64,000 bases of DNA from Pontibacter sp. G13 (GCF_031851795.1 NZ_CP134696.1:5642001-5706000), one strand, 5' to 3'. Shown: positions 35,704-44,907, counted from the first letter of the stretch. Notes: a model not told the origin generated them from the sequence alone. Made by a program: numbers and translations.

Positions 35704-35762
35704 GCGAGCCAATCTATGGAATTTCGGACATTCTGACCAAGTGGAAGTGAGGTGAATGGCCG

Positions 35763-36689
35763 CTATTTGAGCGTTCTTCGCTTGACGAGGTAGTCAGCCA
35801 GTACTTTGTCGTAGGGTTGGCGGATGTCTACTTCCACGAAATCAATGCGGTATTCCATGCAGCGTTGCTTGAGTTGGGCTTTGTAAGCCTGCATCATGCG
35901 GGTGTATTCACTGCGAATCTGATTGGGCTGTACTTCCAGTTTTTCGCCTGTTTCGAGGTCTTGTAGAATGACGGGGCGATTGGGAAATTCGAAGTTCTCC
36001 TCGGTCTCTTTGTCAAGGAGATGGAATACCAGCACTTCATGCTTTTCATGGCGGAGGTGCTGAATGGCCTTGACCAGATCGTCCATATTTTCCTGCTGAT
36101 TGAACAGGTCCGTAATGAGGACGACGAATGAGCGCCGATGGAACTTCATGGCGACTTGATGCAGGACTTTGGCCGTTGCGGTCTTGTGGGTAAATAATTC
36201 GGTGGTGGCAACTACGGATTCCAGCTTTTTGAAGATGGGAACCAGCCAGGAATATTTGGATTTGGCGGGTGCGTAAAATTGAATTTCCTCATCAAACAAG
36301 GTCATCCCTGCTGCATCCCGTTGGCCGATCATGAGATATTGAAGGGCGGCAGCGAGATAAGCCCCGTATTCCAGCTTGGTCATGCCCTGCTGAGGGTATC
36401 GCATGGAGTCAGAAATGTCCAACACGACTTGGCATCGCAGGTTGGTTTCTTCTTCAAAGCGCTTGGAGAAAAGCTTGTCGGTTTTGGCGTATACCTTCCA
36501 GTCTATGCTTTTGAGTGATTCACCGACATTGTATGGGCGGTGTTCAGCAAATTCTACCGAGAATCCGTGGTATGGGCTTCGGTGCATACCAGTGATGAAA
36601 CCTTCGACGATCAGCTTGGCCTTGATCTCAATGTTCTTGAGTTTTCGGACGACTACTGGGTCTAGGTATTTGATTTCAGTGCGGGCCAT
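35763..36689 (-). CDS. DUF58 protein (stand-alone)
   Basis: 308 residues. VEFAEHRPYNVGESLKSIDW (about 45-64) is the DUF58 core; VVLDISDSM (about 89-97) is a VWA-type MIDAS with intact DxSxS, unlike the one in the MoxR operon. No membrane helix. A MoxR gene usually sits beside such genes but none is adjacent here. Separate transcription unit between the secreted protein and an ArsR regulator. Confidence 0.9.
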   Translation of the reverse strand: MARTEIKYLDPVVVRKLKNIEIKAKLIVEGFITGMHRSPYHGFSVEFAEHRPYNVGESLKSIDWKVYAKTDKLFSKRFEEETNLRCQVVLDISDSMRYPQQGMTKLEYGAYLAAALQYLMIGQRDAAGMTLFDEEIQFYAPAKSKYSWLVPIFKKLESVVATTELFTHKTATAKVLHQVAMKFHRRSFVVLITDLFNQQENMDDLVKAIQHLRHEKHEVLVFHLLDKETEENFEFPNRPVILQDLETGEKLEVQPNQIRSEYTRMMQAYKAQLKQRCMEYRIDFVEVDIRQPYDKVLADYLVKRRTLK

Positions 36690-36800
36690 AATGAGGAAGG
36701 GGCAATGAGGAATGACATATCCGGCATGGATATATTCCTCATATTACGGTAAAAACACGAGAATGGAAACCTCAACCGTAGTGGGACATTACGGGGAGGG

Positions 36801-37091
36801 TTATATAATCCGCTCCATGGCGGAGACGATATGGGCAAAATCGGGGGTGCGGAGGGAGTAGAACGTATTCTTGCCTTCCCGCTGAGCCATCACGATCTGC
36901 TTGTCCTTGAGAATCCGGAGATGATGAGACGTCACCGCCTGCTCGATATCCAATCTTTGATGGATTTCGGTTACCGACAGTTTGTTTTCCTTCTTGAGCA
37001 AATCCACAATGGCAATGCGCACTGGGTGGGCAAGGGCTCGGAGGACATCCGCCGTCGTTTCCAAGAAGCCGATGTCAAACCTGCTTTTCAC
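36801..37091 (-). CDS. ArsR family winged-helix regulator
   Basis: 96 residues; GTG start at 37091, the only plausible start, since no ATG is in frame upstream. DVLRALAHPVRIAIVDLL opens the domain and the recognition helix is TSHHLRILKDKQIV. No Cys is present, so it is not a classical metal-sensing ArsR. Stands alone, so targets are unknown. Confidence 0.9.
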   Translation of the reverse strand: MKSRFDIGFLETTADVLRALAHPVRIAIVDLLKKENKLSVTEIHQRLDIEQAVTSHHLRILKDKQIVMAQREGKNTFYSLRTPDFAHIVSAMERII

Positions 37092-37361
37092 GAACGTATC
37101 TAAATATGTATATGTGTCAATGAAGGGCTAAAAGTAGGAGGATTTATCCGATAATCAAACTTAGAAATGGTTTCTTAACATCCAATCGCGAAAGATTTCG
37201 GGGGTTGGGACAAATATCCTGCACGTTTGGCGCATTTGACACCCTCAAAGCAGTAGAATGGATAATGAAAAATGTGGATTGTCGTGCTGGGCATTTGCTT
37301 GAGTTAGGGAAATAGTCCGTAACTTGCTAATTAACGTTTTGAGACCTTTTATTCATCTATC

Positions 37362-37985
37362 ATGAAAGCCCCTTACCTGTTTCTGCCATTGTTGGTGATC
37401 CTTTTGACCGGATGTTGCGAAAATTGCGACCGCGCCTATCTGGGAGATTATACCTTGGAAATGGAAACTGCTGAATGGTTGTCATTCTCCAATACCACAA
37501 CCGTAGTATTCAAAAATTCCTCAGGTCAGCTTTCCACCTTTTCTTATGCTGATCCACAGTATGGAGTGATCCCTTATTCAGAGAATTGTGTGGATCAAGG
37601 AAGTAATTGCGGACTGTGTTGCGATCAGTTTTCAGGAGAAGAATGGACCTACCAATTGGTCTCCGACAACAACAATGTGAATTTTACGATTCAGGCGAAA
37701 AAGGATTTTCTGAACTATCTCCCCGAGTCTGATTCAGATGATATTCCGGACATGATCAGTGTGAAGTTCAAATCACAATTGTATCAAGAGGTATTCGATG
37801 TACCTGCCAAGGGATTTGTTGAACATGTGGACCTCAATTTGATCCGCTATGAAACCGTGAAAATCTTGAAACCGCAGAACCCAGAACGCTTCGCGGAGGA
37901 TTCAGACCCGGCAGAAATCTATTTCCATCAGACGGATGGAATTATTGGCTACAAGCAAAACGATGGCGTTGTCTGGGGAATCTGA
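37362..37985 (+). CDS. Cys-rich lipoprotein of unknown function
   Basis: 207 residues with lipobox LLTGC (Cys18), then a Cys-rich start CCENCD and a second cluster near 79-90 (ENCVDQGSNCGLCCDQ). Eight or so cysteines suggest disulfides outside the cytoplasm. No family recognised. Same strand as the M43 protease gene, which starts 169 bp later. Confidence 0.75.
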   Translation: MKAPYLFLPLLVILLTGCCENCDRAYLGDYTLEMETAEWLSFSNTTTVVFKNSSGQLSTFSYADPQYGVIPYSENCVDQGSNCGLCCDQFSGEEWTYQLVSDNNNVNFTIQAKKDFLNYLPESDSDDIPDMISVKFKSQLYQEVFDVPAKGFVEHVDLNLIRYETVKILKPQNPERFAEDSDPAEIYFHQTDGIIGYKQNDGVVWGI

Positions 37986-38153
37986 TTTCGTTCAACGCAC
38001 CACCGATGAAATATCATTTGACTTGAGCGGGTTCACACAAATGTCCCAATCGTCCTCAAGGAGAATCAAGCAAACTGTAGGTGGGCTCTGGCCCAATCTT
38101 GAAGATAATCGGCGTTAGTGTCTCGTGCACTACCCGTGCAATTTGCCGTTATC

Positions 38154-40295
38154 ATGAATCGCTGTGCTTATTTCTTTTTTGGCCTGCTGTTCTCCGCAGG
38201 CTGGTCGCTGGGATATGCCCAATCCGCACCTGGACGGACTTGTGGCTTTTCTCATATCCAAGGGACCCTATCACTTGTTGAGCCCGCTGTCAGAAAGGCT
38301 CATTTGCAAGAGCAAGTTTATCGCAATCGATTAGAATCTGGGCAATTAGCTCAAATTTCTGGTCGTAGTGCCTGTGACCTGTATGTGATCCCAGTGGTCG
38401 TACATGTCGTTTTTCAAGATCCCCAGTACGATATTTCGTTGGCCCAAATTCAAAGCCAACTAGACATTCTCAATGAGGATTATCGGCGGATTCCCGGAAC
38501 TGCCGGAGACGGTTTTGGTGCAGATGCACGCATTCAATTTTGCCTAGCGACCATCGATCCAGACGGCAATCCCACTACCGGCATTACGCGCACACAATCC
38601 TTTCTTTCGAATCACCTGATCGCTCAGGAGGGCGTTCTCAAAAACTTGATTGGCTGGAATGACAGCAGCTATCTCAATATCTGGGTAGTCCAGCAAATCC
38701 TCGATGCGTCGGGCGAACCTATTTTGGGCTATGCCACTCCACCGTGGTCAACCTCCAATTATCTTTCTGGCCTTGTGATCGCCGCCGACAATTTCGGCAA
38801 TACTGGAGTGGTGCTTCCTCCTTATGATCAGGGGCGTACTGCCACCCATGAGGTCGGGCATTTTCTCGGATTGTACCATACGTTTGAAGGAGGAAATGTC
38901 TGTGCAGGTTCCCATGTGGATAATTGCCTCCAAGAAGGAGACCGTGTGTGCGATACGCCTGCTGAAAGTCAACCTAAATTCGGTTGTCCGGCTTCTCCTG
39001 GAAATTCTTGCCTAGAGTCTCCTTGTGACCAAGTTGACCCTTTCCGAAATTTTATGAATTATGTGGATGACGTTTGCATGAATGAGTTCACGCAAGGTCA
39101 GGTGGATCGAATGCACTTTTTTCTGAGTGATGCAAGTTCGCCTAGGTCTATGCTGTCCACGCCTCAAAATCTCTCTGCCACTGGATGTGTGCAGGCTTCC
39201 CTGACAGAACATCCTCCGATCGCAGGATTTGGTGCTGACCGCATCGCCTTAAAAGTTGGGGAGTCTCTTCAACTTTCGGATGAATCCACGGGATGTATCA
39301 CGCAATGGCAATGGTCTTTCCCAGGGGCGAATATTTCCCAAAGTACCTCTTCGGCGCCAGTGGTATCCTATTTTCAGGCGGGGCTATATCCGATCACCCA
39401 AGTGGTATCGAATGCCGCAGGAGCTGATACCTTGGAGCGGCATCAATTCGTGGTCGTATCGGATACCTTTCGAGGGTTCCCTTGGTATCAGAGCTTTGAA
39501 ACAGCAGGCCCAGTGCCCGATTGGGTAGCGGGAGGCCTTTCTGACAGTCTCAATTGGCAGCAGACAGATTTGGCAGCTATCGACGGTCTACATTCCATGT
39601 ACATCCGAGGATTCGAAGCTGACCTCTGCGGCGCCCGGGCAGATTTGATCAGTGAACCCATTAGCCTGCCTGTGGGTGAGGCAGTAGGGCTCTCTTTTCG
39701 ATATGCCTATCAAATCCGGACTGTCCATGCGGCAGATGCGGATGAGCTTTTGGTGCAAATAGAGGATACTATGACTGGAGCCTTCATCGATACGCTCTGG
39801 TGGGAGTCTGGCTTTGATTTGGCTACGGTTCCTGGAGCCTTGGAAACGGGGGAATTCATTCCTCAGAATGCTGCCGATTGGCGTCAGATCGCGTTGGATT
39901 TGGGGGATTACACGGCTTCCACCCCGTTGCGCATCCGATTTCGATTTTTGGGAAAAGGGGGACAGAACCTCTATCTGGATGAATTTAAGACGTTGGGGGT
40001 GAATCCTGTGGATCCGACCCACCCGAGTCAATGGAATCTCAAGGTAGCCCCGAATCCTATGAAGTCTGAGGGACGGATATTCATTCAAGCTCCGTCCGCC
40101 CAAGTTGTCCATGTTCAGCTTTTCGATCTTTCAGGCAAGTCCGTGGACGTATCCAGGTCCTATCAAACGGAGCCCGGAACCATCGAAATTCCTTTCCCCG
40201 ACCATTGGAATTCCCTTTCGCCCGGCATGTATGTATTGCACATGCAATCGGGTACAGAACATCGGGTAGCACAGGTATACAAACTCCCCAATTAA
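38154..40295 (+). CDS. Secreted M43 (pappalysin-type) zinc metalloprotease with PKD and T9SS sorting domain
   Basis: 713 residues from the ATG at 38154, which begins the signal peptide (MNRCAYFFFGLLFSAG, cleavage near GYAQ). Zinc motif HEVGHFLGLYH (232-242, HExxHxxGxxH), with the CxC-rich loop and FMNYVDDVCMNEFT Met-turn near 298-311. A PKD domain follows (about 365-435), then a jelly-roll, and a type A Por sorting domain at the end (VAPNPMKSEGRIFI to MYVLHMQSG). Extracellular protein digestion, exported by T9SS. Confidence 0.93.
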   Translation: MNRCAYFFFGLLFSAGWSLGYAQSAPGRTCGFSHIQGTLSLVEPAVRKAHLQEQVYRNRLESGQLAQISGRSACDLYVIPVVVHVVFQDPQYDISLAQIQSQLDILNEDYRRIPGTAGDGFGADARIQFCLATIDPDGNPTTGITRTQSFLSNHLIAQEGVLKNLIGWNDSSYLNIWVVQQILDASGEPILGYATPPWSTSNYLSGLVIAADNFGNTGVVLPPYDQGRTATHEVGHFLGLYHTFEGGNVCAGSHVDNCLQEGDRVCDTPAESQPKFGCPASPGNSCLESPCDQVDPFRNFMNYVDDVCMNEFTQGQVDRMHFFLSDASSPRSMLSTPQNLSATGCVQASLTEHPPIAGFGADRIALKVGESLQLSDESTGCITQWQWSFPGANISQSTSSAPVVSYFQAGLYPITQVVSNAAGADTLERHQFVVVSDTFRGFPWYQSFETAGPVPDWVAGGLSDSLNWQQTDLAAIDGLHSMYIRGFEADLCGARADLISEPISLPVGEAVGLSFRYAYQIRTVHAADADELLVQIEDTMTGAFIDTLWWESGFDLATVPGALETGEFIPQNAADWRQIALDLGDYTASTPLRIRFRFLGKGGQNLYLDEFKTLGVNPVDPTHPSQWNLKVAPNPMKSEGRIFIQAPSAQVVHVQLFDLSGKSVDVSRSYQTEPGTIEIPFPDHWNSLSPGMYVLHMQSGTEHRVAQVYKLPN

Positions 40296-40302
40296 CACAG
40301 AA

Positions 40303-40323
40303 CCGGTCGCTTAAAGCGACCGG
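40303..40323 (+). terminator. Hairpin after the M43 protease gene
   Basis: CCGGTCGCT (40303-40311) / AGCGACCGG (40315-40323), loop TAA. The tail CCTTCCATAC is not U-rich, so termination is only probable. Confidence 0.5.
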
Positions 40324-40376
40324 CCTTCCATACACAACTAACTAATCGAATGTGTCTCAGGGTGTTTTCGGAGGTG

Positions 40377-41003
40377 CTAATATCGATAGGGAAAATTGGC
40401 TGCGAATTTTCGGGTGACATGCCTGACTACTTCGTCTATGGGAACTTCCGGCATCAGCTCTTGCTTGCGTTTCATGGACCAAAGGGGTTCGCCTGAATCA
40501 CCATTGATGAGATAGCATAAGCCTGTGAGATGGACATTCCGAAATGTGCCGGGATGCATCGCATTGGGGCTTTTTTCCAATGAAGTATGCTGAGCGATGG
40601 GTTGATACTTGGATTTTCCGCTGAGTTTCCATTCCAACGATATCAGGGCATCCACCCCCAACTCTTTGGCTATCTGAGCATTGGATAAGGGGTGTTCCGG
40701 ATCGTACTTTCTGGTGATATCGGCGAGTTTTTGAGCTGTGACTGCGGGAGACTGGATCGAAACCTGTGGGTATCTATGACTCTGTGCTACCAACGCTTCA
40801 TACAATTCCCCTTGTCCATCTATCGGCCTGAAGCTTCCCAGGGACCATCCGTTGGCCACATCCCAAGGAAGTTCGGATGGAAGAATCGCAATCCGCTGAT
40901 GGGTAAGCATTTCTACTTCCAAATCACCTACTGCATATCTGCTGATCCCGCAAGATTGAGCGAGTAGGCATACCAAGATCCAACCATAGATTCGGAGATT
41001 CAT
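40377..41003 (-). CDS. Lipoprotein of unknown function
   Basis: 208 residues, lipobox LAQSC (Cys18). LEVEMLTHQRIAILPSELPW, then AQIAKELGVDALISLEWKLSG, are typical of lipoproteins that resemble CsgG/TolB-N-like alpha-beta domains. No family assigned with confidence. Divergent from the AraC gene. Exported and lipid-anchored. Confidence 0.72.
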   Translation of the reverse strand: MNLRIYGWILVCLLAQSCGISRYAVGDLEVEMLTHQRIAILPSELPWDVANGWSLGSFRPIDGQGELYEALVAQSHRYPQVSIQSPAVTAQKLADITRKYDPEHPLSNAQIAKELGVDALISLEWKLSGKSKYQPIAQHTSLEKSPNAMHPGTFRNVHLTGLCYLINGDSGEPLWSMKRKQELMPEVPIDEVVRHVTRKFAANFPYRY

Positions 41004-41347
41004 AACCCTTGAATGAAGCGGTGTTACATGAAGTTTCGATCAGTCAGTTGCTTCAAGTACTGGGTGACTGGTTGCTGGGATGCTTTTCGAGGGCGGGGAA
41101 AGAATGAACCTGAATAATCTGGGAGTGAATGAGTTCTGGAAAATAAATGATAAGAATCCTCGATGACTTGATAAGAATAAAGTGACCCAAAGCCTTTTTT
41201 TCCGTATCAATGTCACCTGACACCCCAAAATGTTAATGGCATCTGGGGTATGTCCCATCTCCAATCCGATCGGAATATGCTGTGAATTGATCTACACACG
41301 TTGATTCTTCTCGCTGAGTATTATTTTTTTATATTAAGAATTGGGGA
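41004..41347. other. Divergent intergenic region between a lipoprotein gene and araC-type regulator
   Basis: 344 bp, AT-rich towards the AraC start. Contains an imperfect hairpin (ACCCCAAAATG/CATCTGGGGT, about 41221-41250). A 74-codon minus-strand frame at 41040-41264 looks random. Nothing else recognised. Confidence 0.45.
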
Positions 41348-42202
41348 ATGAGAGGAAAATTTGAAAAGATCGAGCCGGTAGTTGCTCCCAATGAAGTGAA
41401 GAATCTGGAATATCTCCGATTTTCACCCAACGAAGCCGTAGCACCCACCCGGGAAGCTCGCCGCTTCTTGACATATTCTGTTCTGCACATCACTGAGGGA
41501 ACAGGAAATTTTGTGTTGGATGAGGAAGAATATGAAGTGAAGCCCAACACAGTATATTTCGCGTACCCAGGGCAGATATTGAATAACCGTCATTTTTACA
41601 ATGTGCGCGGCGTGCACATGTTCGCCAACCCTGATTTCTTTCTGGGTTGCAACGATGCATTCCCTGGGCTTACTGTCATGAATGCCCCTGAGCTGCGTCA
41701 TGAAATCCCGTTGTCCGTGGCTGAATCCAATTACCTGACGGATATTGGAACCCGGATTATGATTGAGCTAGAGAACGAGCGCCCCGTCAAATGGGACATC
41801 GTGAAGGCTTACATTTCTGTGTTCATGTTTTCTATGGAGCGGAAATTTGTCATGACGTACCAAGATGTTGCAGACAACAAATATCCTGAACTGGTTCGTA
41901 GGTTCTTCGCATTGCTGCGAATGAGCAACAACTACAACCAAAGCGTGGCTGAGATTGCGGAGAACCTGTATGTGTCTCCCAACTACCTGAATTCTGTGGT
42001 GAAAAAGCACACCAATAAAACGGTCAAGCAACACCTACAGGAACACATGCTACAGCAGGCAAGAAGCTTGTTGCTCAATACAGATCTTGGGATCAAGGAG
42101 TTGTCCTACATGCTTGGATTCAACTATCCACAGTACTTCAACCGCGCATTCAAAAAACTTACTGGCTATACGCCTCAAGGCTATCGTATGGCGATGGCAT
42201 AG
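41348..42202 (+). CDS. AraC family transcriptional regulator
   Basis: 284 residues. N-terminal cupin-like sensor (about 35-150: LTYSVLHITEGTGNFVLDEE, then EVKPNTVYFAYPGQ) and C-terminal double helix-turn-helix (about 190-284: IAENLYVSPNYLNSVVKKHT, then LSYMLGFNYPQYFNRAFKK). Stand-alone, with strong terminator 42222-42261. Regulon unknown; neighbours on the left are lipoproteins, on the right the repeat island. Confidence 0.93.
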   Translation: MRGKFEKIEPVVAPNEVKNLEYLRFSPNEAVAPTREARRFLTYSVLHITEGTGNFVLDEEEYEVKPNTVYFAYPGQILNNRHFYNVRGVHMFANPDFFLGCNDAFPGLTVMNAPELRHEIPLSVAESNYLTDIGTRIMIELENERPVKWDIVKAYISVFMFSMERKFVMTYQDVADNKYPELVRRFFALLRMSNNYNQSVAEIAENLYVSPNYLNSVVKKHTNKTVKQHLQEHMLQQARSLLLNTDLGIKELSYMLGFNYPQYFNRAFKKLTGYTPQGYRMAMA

Positions 42203-42221
42203 GGGTAATGCTACCCGAATG

Positions 42222-42261
42222 AGCCCCCGGCCCTGCATGAGTAGGGTCGGGGGCTTTCTTT
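42222..42261 (+). terminator. Terminator of the AraC gene
   Basis: 13-bp stem AGCCCCCGGCCCT (42222-42234) / AGGGTCGGGGGCT (42243-42255), one G-U, then TTCTTTG. Confidence 0.9.
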
Positions 42262-42377
42262 GAAATTCGAAATGTTAAAGATCTGTTATCGGTAGGGATA
42301 TTTCCATCTTCATACATTTAAAGTCGTATAATATGATGAACAAGAAATAGTAGCGTGTTTACCTCATGCGTAGATAC

Positions 42378-42431
42378 ATTTCATAGCGAGTTGAGAGGTT
42401 TGGGAAGGGAGTCATTTGACTCCCTTTTTTT
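42378..42431 (+). repeat. Promoter-abutted terminator-like element, copy 1
   Basis: TACATTTC (-7-like, 7 of 8, 42374-42381) lies directly before CATAGCGAG TTGAGAGGTTTGGGAAG, followed by hairpin GGGAGTC (42407-42413) / GACTCCC (42418-42424), loop ATTT, and T7. If transcribed it gives an RNA of only about 45 nt. Same unit recurs at 42551, 43391 (diverged) and 44648 (identical over 30 bases). Confidence 0.6.
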
Positions 42432-42550
42432 GTGTTGCGATTTTAATTTCGTAATGATGAATTATTTTTTTGATAGAAAGTATGCATTTGATTATTTGTA
42501 TTTACTATATTTGAGACACGATAGGGATGTAAGCATCCATGTCAAAGAAT

Positions 42551-42605
42551 TTTTTTTGCGAGTTGAGAGGTTTGGGAAGGGAGTCATACGACTCCCTTGT
42601 TTTTT
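42551..42605 (+). repeat. Promoter-abutted terminator-like element, copy 2
   Basis: GCGAGTTGAGAGGTTTGGGA shared with copies 1 and 4, then GGGAGTC (42579-42585) / GACTCCC (42590-42596), loop ATAC, T-rich tail. Upstream TTTTTTTG could act as the -7 box. Followed directly by the composite tail 42606-42668. Confidence 0.55.
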
Positions 42606-42668
42606 AGGAAGCTGTTTGGGCGGGCTTCTTTCTGCTGCAATCGCATATCTCCGGAACCTCAATTGGCC
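42606..42668 (+). repeat. Composite repeat tail, copy 1
   Basis: From GAAGCTGTTTGGGCGGGCTT to CTCAATTGGCC; matches 44701-44763 with about three differences, and follows a terminator-like element in both places. Its last 31 bases (CAATCGCATATCTCC to GGCC) are also the core of the tandem array 42827-43203. A reverse-oriented piece (AAGCTGCCCACCCAAGCAGC) lies near 42746-42772. Confidence 0.6.
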
Positions 42669-42826
42669 ATTTTTTCGGCCATAGCCCCACTATGCCCTGC
42701 AAAAATGGCTGCTTGAGAACCCGGATCTCTGCAATTTCGCGACGAAAGCTGCCCACCCAAGCAGCTTCTAATCTCCCTCCGCACGTCCTCTTGGTTTTGC
42801 TGGTACCAGGTTTCTTCTTTCTGCTA

Positions 42827-43203
42827 CAATCGCATATCTCCGGAACCTCAATTGGCCTCGGCGCCCACGAGGGGCTCCGCTACGGTATGTGTTTTCGCCA
42901 AATGGCTTTGTGGCTGCCCCGGTCCTAGGCATTCCACCTCATCCCACCGCAATCGCATATCTCCGGAACCTCAATTGGCCTCGGCGCCCGCGAGGGGCTC
43001 CGATACGGTATATGTTTTCCCCGAATGGCTTTGTAGGGGCATGGCTTTGTTGCTGCCCCGGTCCTAGGCATTCCACCTCATCCCACCGCAATCGCATATC
43101 TCCGGAACCTCAATTGGCCTCGGCGCCCACGAGGGCCCCGCTACGGTATGTGTTTTCGCCGAATGGCTTTGTAGGGGCATGGCCTTGTTGCTGCCCCGGT
43201 ATT
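42827..43203 (+). repeat. Three-unit tandem array, 124-138 bp period
   Basis: Core CAATCGCATATCTCCGGAAC at 42827, 42951 and 43089; each core is followed by CTCGGCGCCC(A/G)CGAGGG, a CTACGGTAT(G/A)TG stretch and TGCTGCCCCGGT. The second and third units carry an extra TAGGGGCATGGC segment. Open frames through the array (both strands) differ by unit and encode no family. Confidence 0.65.
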
Positions 43204-43390
43204 GACTGTCTCTCCTTCTGCTCAATGCCCCAAACCTAGGCCCCATTCCAGCTCCGAAGACATATATTCACATCCTCAGAAATGGCTTGGTAGAAATGTG
43301 CACCATCTGAGCGAATATGGGAACCAACCTTTTGGCGGATTGAGGGGATATTTGCAGGACATAGGAGAAAAGCACTCGATATTTGTAGCA

Positions 43391-43436
43391 AATTGAGAGG
43401 TTAGGGAAGGGGCTGTCGGCAGGCAACCCCTTTTTC
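43391..43436 (+). repeat. Promoter-abutted terminator-like element, copy 3 (diverged)
   Basis: AAATTGAGAGGTTAGGGAAG then a GGGG/CCCC hairpin with inner CTG-TCGG-CAG and T5. Upstream GATATTTG (43378-43385) fits the -7 box at 7 of 8. Stem sequence differs from copies 1, 2 and 4 but the position and lead sequence are the same. Confidence 0.5.
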
Positions 43437-43440
43437 CATG

Positions 43441-43625
43441 GGCATCCCCCGCTCTGGTGCGGTTGGCCCGCGGGGCGTGAAGTGGCTGGAGGGTGAGGCG
43501 TTGCCGAAGTCCCGGAGCTTGCGGAGGGACCGAGCGACTAGCGAGCCTGGAAGACGCTGACCCGGCGACCAACATGCCCCGAAAGCGATGGAATCTCCAG
43601 CACGCCGGGGCACGCCCAAATGCTC
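43441..43625 (+). repeat. Dispersed GC-rich intergenic repeat, copy 2
   Basis: GGGACCGAGCGACTAGCGAG (from 43526) and GGGGCACGCCCAAA (43607-43620) match copy 1; CAGCACGCCGGGG then GCCCAAATGC (43599-43623) matches 53481-53505. Lies upstream of xth and inside a false N-terminal extension of that ORF. Confidence 0.6.
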
Positions 43626-43774
43626 CGCTCCAAACTGAAGCTAGGGGTCCTCGCCTCCCAAGACTGAAATCTCCCCATTCAGATACCCTCAAGCGGCACA
43701 GAATGTGTATTTTGGCCGAAACCGAGTCGCTGTATCGGTGGACTCGCCTACATAATCTGTCAAACATACCATCA

Positions 43775-44536
43775 ATGAATATCACCTCTTGGAATGTCAA
43801 TGGGATTCGTGCGGTCGCGAAAAAGGGTTTTGCCGAATCCGTGGAATCGCTCGCGCCTGATGTGCTGTGCCTACAGGAATCCAAAGCGCAGGATGATCAG
43901 GTAAAAGAGGTCCTCGAAGGCTGGGACTACCATGTATATGCCAATTCTGCCGTTAGAAAGGGGTATTCCGGCACGGTCATTTTGTCCAAGTCCGAACCCA
44001 TAGCGGTGGAACTCGATCTGGGGATCGAAGAGCATGATCAAGAAGGTCGATTGATTGCGGCCGAATACGACGACTTCTTTCTGGTGAATACCTATGTGCC
44101 CAATTCGGGCCAAGGATTGAAGCGCCTCGATTATCGCAAGACGTGGGATGATGCGCTTCGTGCCTACTTGGAGAATCTCCGGAAGTCCAAACCTGTAATT
44201 CTTTGCGGTGATTTGAATGTTGCTCACCAAGCCATCGACCTAGCTCGTCCCAAACCCAATTACAACAAAACGGCCGGCTACACACAGACGGAAATCGATG
44301 GAATGGATGCCCTGCAATCTGCAGGATGGGTGGACAGTTTCCGCGCTAAATACCCCGAGGAGGTCAAATACTCTTGGTGGAGCTATCGTGGTGGCGCTCG
44401 GGAAAAGAATATCGGCTGGCGTCTAGACTATTTCATGGTAGATGAGGCATTGATGCCGAAAGTATCGGACTCCCTGATTCACAATGAGGTTTTGGGCTCA
44501 GACCACTGTCCCGTGGAGCTGATTTTGGAAGGATGA
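43775..44536 (+). CDS. xth: Exodeoxyribonuclease III
   Basis: 253 residues from the ATG at 43775, the normal Xth start MNITSWNVNGIRAV; the open frame upstream to 43493 is repeat DNA and gives no family sequence. Mg2+/catalytic motifs LCLQESK (E near 33), CGDLNVAHQ (D/N near 150-152), the NIGWRLDYF segment and the final GSDHCPV (D-H pair). AP endonuclease and 3'-5' exonuclease for base-excision repair. Flanked on both sides by repeats. Confidence 0.96.
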   Translation: MNITSWNVNGIRAVAKKGFAESVESLAPDVLCLQESKAQDDQVKEVLEGWDYHVYANSAVRKGYSGTVILSKSEPIAVELDLGIEEHDQEGRLIAAEYDDFFLVNTYVPNSGQGLKRLDYRKTWDDALRAYLENLRKSKPVILCGDLNVAHQAIDLARPKPNYNKTAGYTQTEIDGMDALQSAGWVDSFRAKYPEEVKYSWWSYRGGAREKNIGWRLDYFMVDEALMPKVSDSLIHNEVLGSDHCPVELILEG

Positions 44537-44647
44537 TCCGCTGATTTGGCATGTTCATCTCTTTGTATGCCTGTTTCGTGGGAAATTTACTCGCTGAATC
44601 TCAGGCACTACCGTAATACTAGAACCACTGAGAATAGTAGTAATACA

Positions 44648-44700
44648 TTTCATAGCGAGTTGAGAGGTTTGGGAAGGGAGTCTACGGACTCCCTTTTTTT
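44648..44700 (+). repeat. Promoter-abutted terminator-like element, copy 4
   Basis: TACATTTC (44645-44652) and 30 following bases are identical to copy 1; stem GGGAGTC (44676-44682) / GACTCCC (44687-44693), loop TACG, T7. About 110 bp after the xth stop, so it might also end the xth transcript. Confidence 0.6.
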
Positions 44701-44880
44701 ATGAAGCTGCTTGGGTGGGCTTCTTTCTGCTGCAATCGCATATCTCCGGAACCTCAATTGGCCAAAGAATGCCTGAGGCGCCCACGAGGGGCTCCGCTAC
44801 GGTATGTGGCTTCGTCGAATGGCTTTGTTGGGGCATGCCCTCGTGGCTGGCCCGATCCTAGGCGATACCTATCCTCCTGC
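44701..44880 (+). repeat. Composite repeat tail, copy 2, plus one array unit
   Basis: 44701-44763 repeats 42606-42668; 44764-44880 continues with a diverged array unit (GCGCCCACGAGGGGCTCCGC, then CTACGGTATGTGG). With copy 4 it accounts for the gap 44537-44907. Confidence 0.6.
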
Positions 44881-44907
44881 TACTCTGATCCCACACCTTG
44901 CACTTCT

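Noticed and set aside
35324-35755. Plus-strand ORFs of 143 and 87 codons opposite the secreted protein at 35176-35703
   Set aside because: Minus strand encodes a signal peptide and beta-rich domain with good composition; plus frames are Arg/Ser rich noise.
42889-43239. 116-codon plus-strand ORF over the tandem array
   Set aside because: Peptide repeats with the DNA units and changes frame between them; no start signal.
43493-43774. N-terminal extension of exonuclease III
   Set aside because: It is dispersed-repeat DNA; Xth normally starts MNITSWN at 43775.
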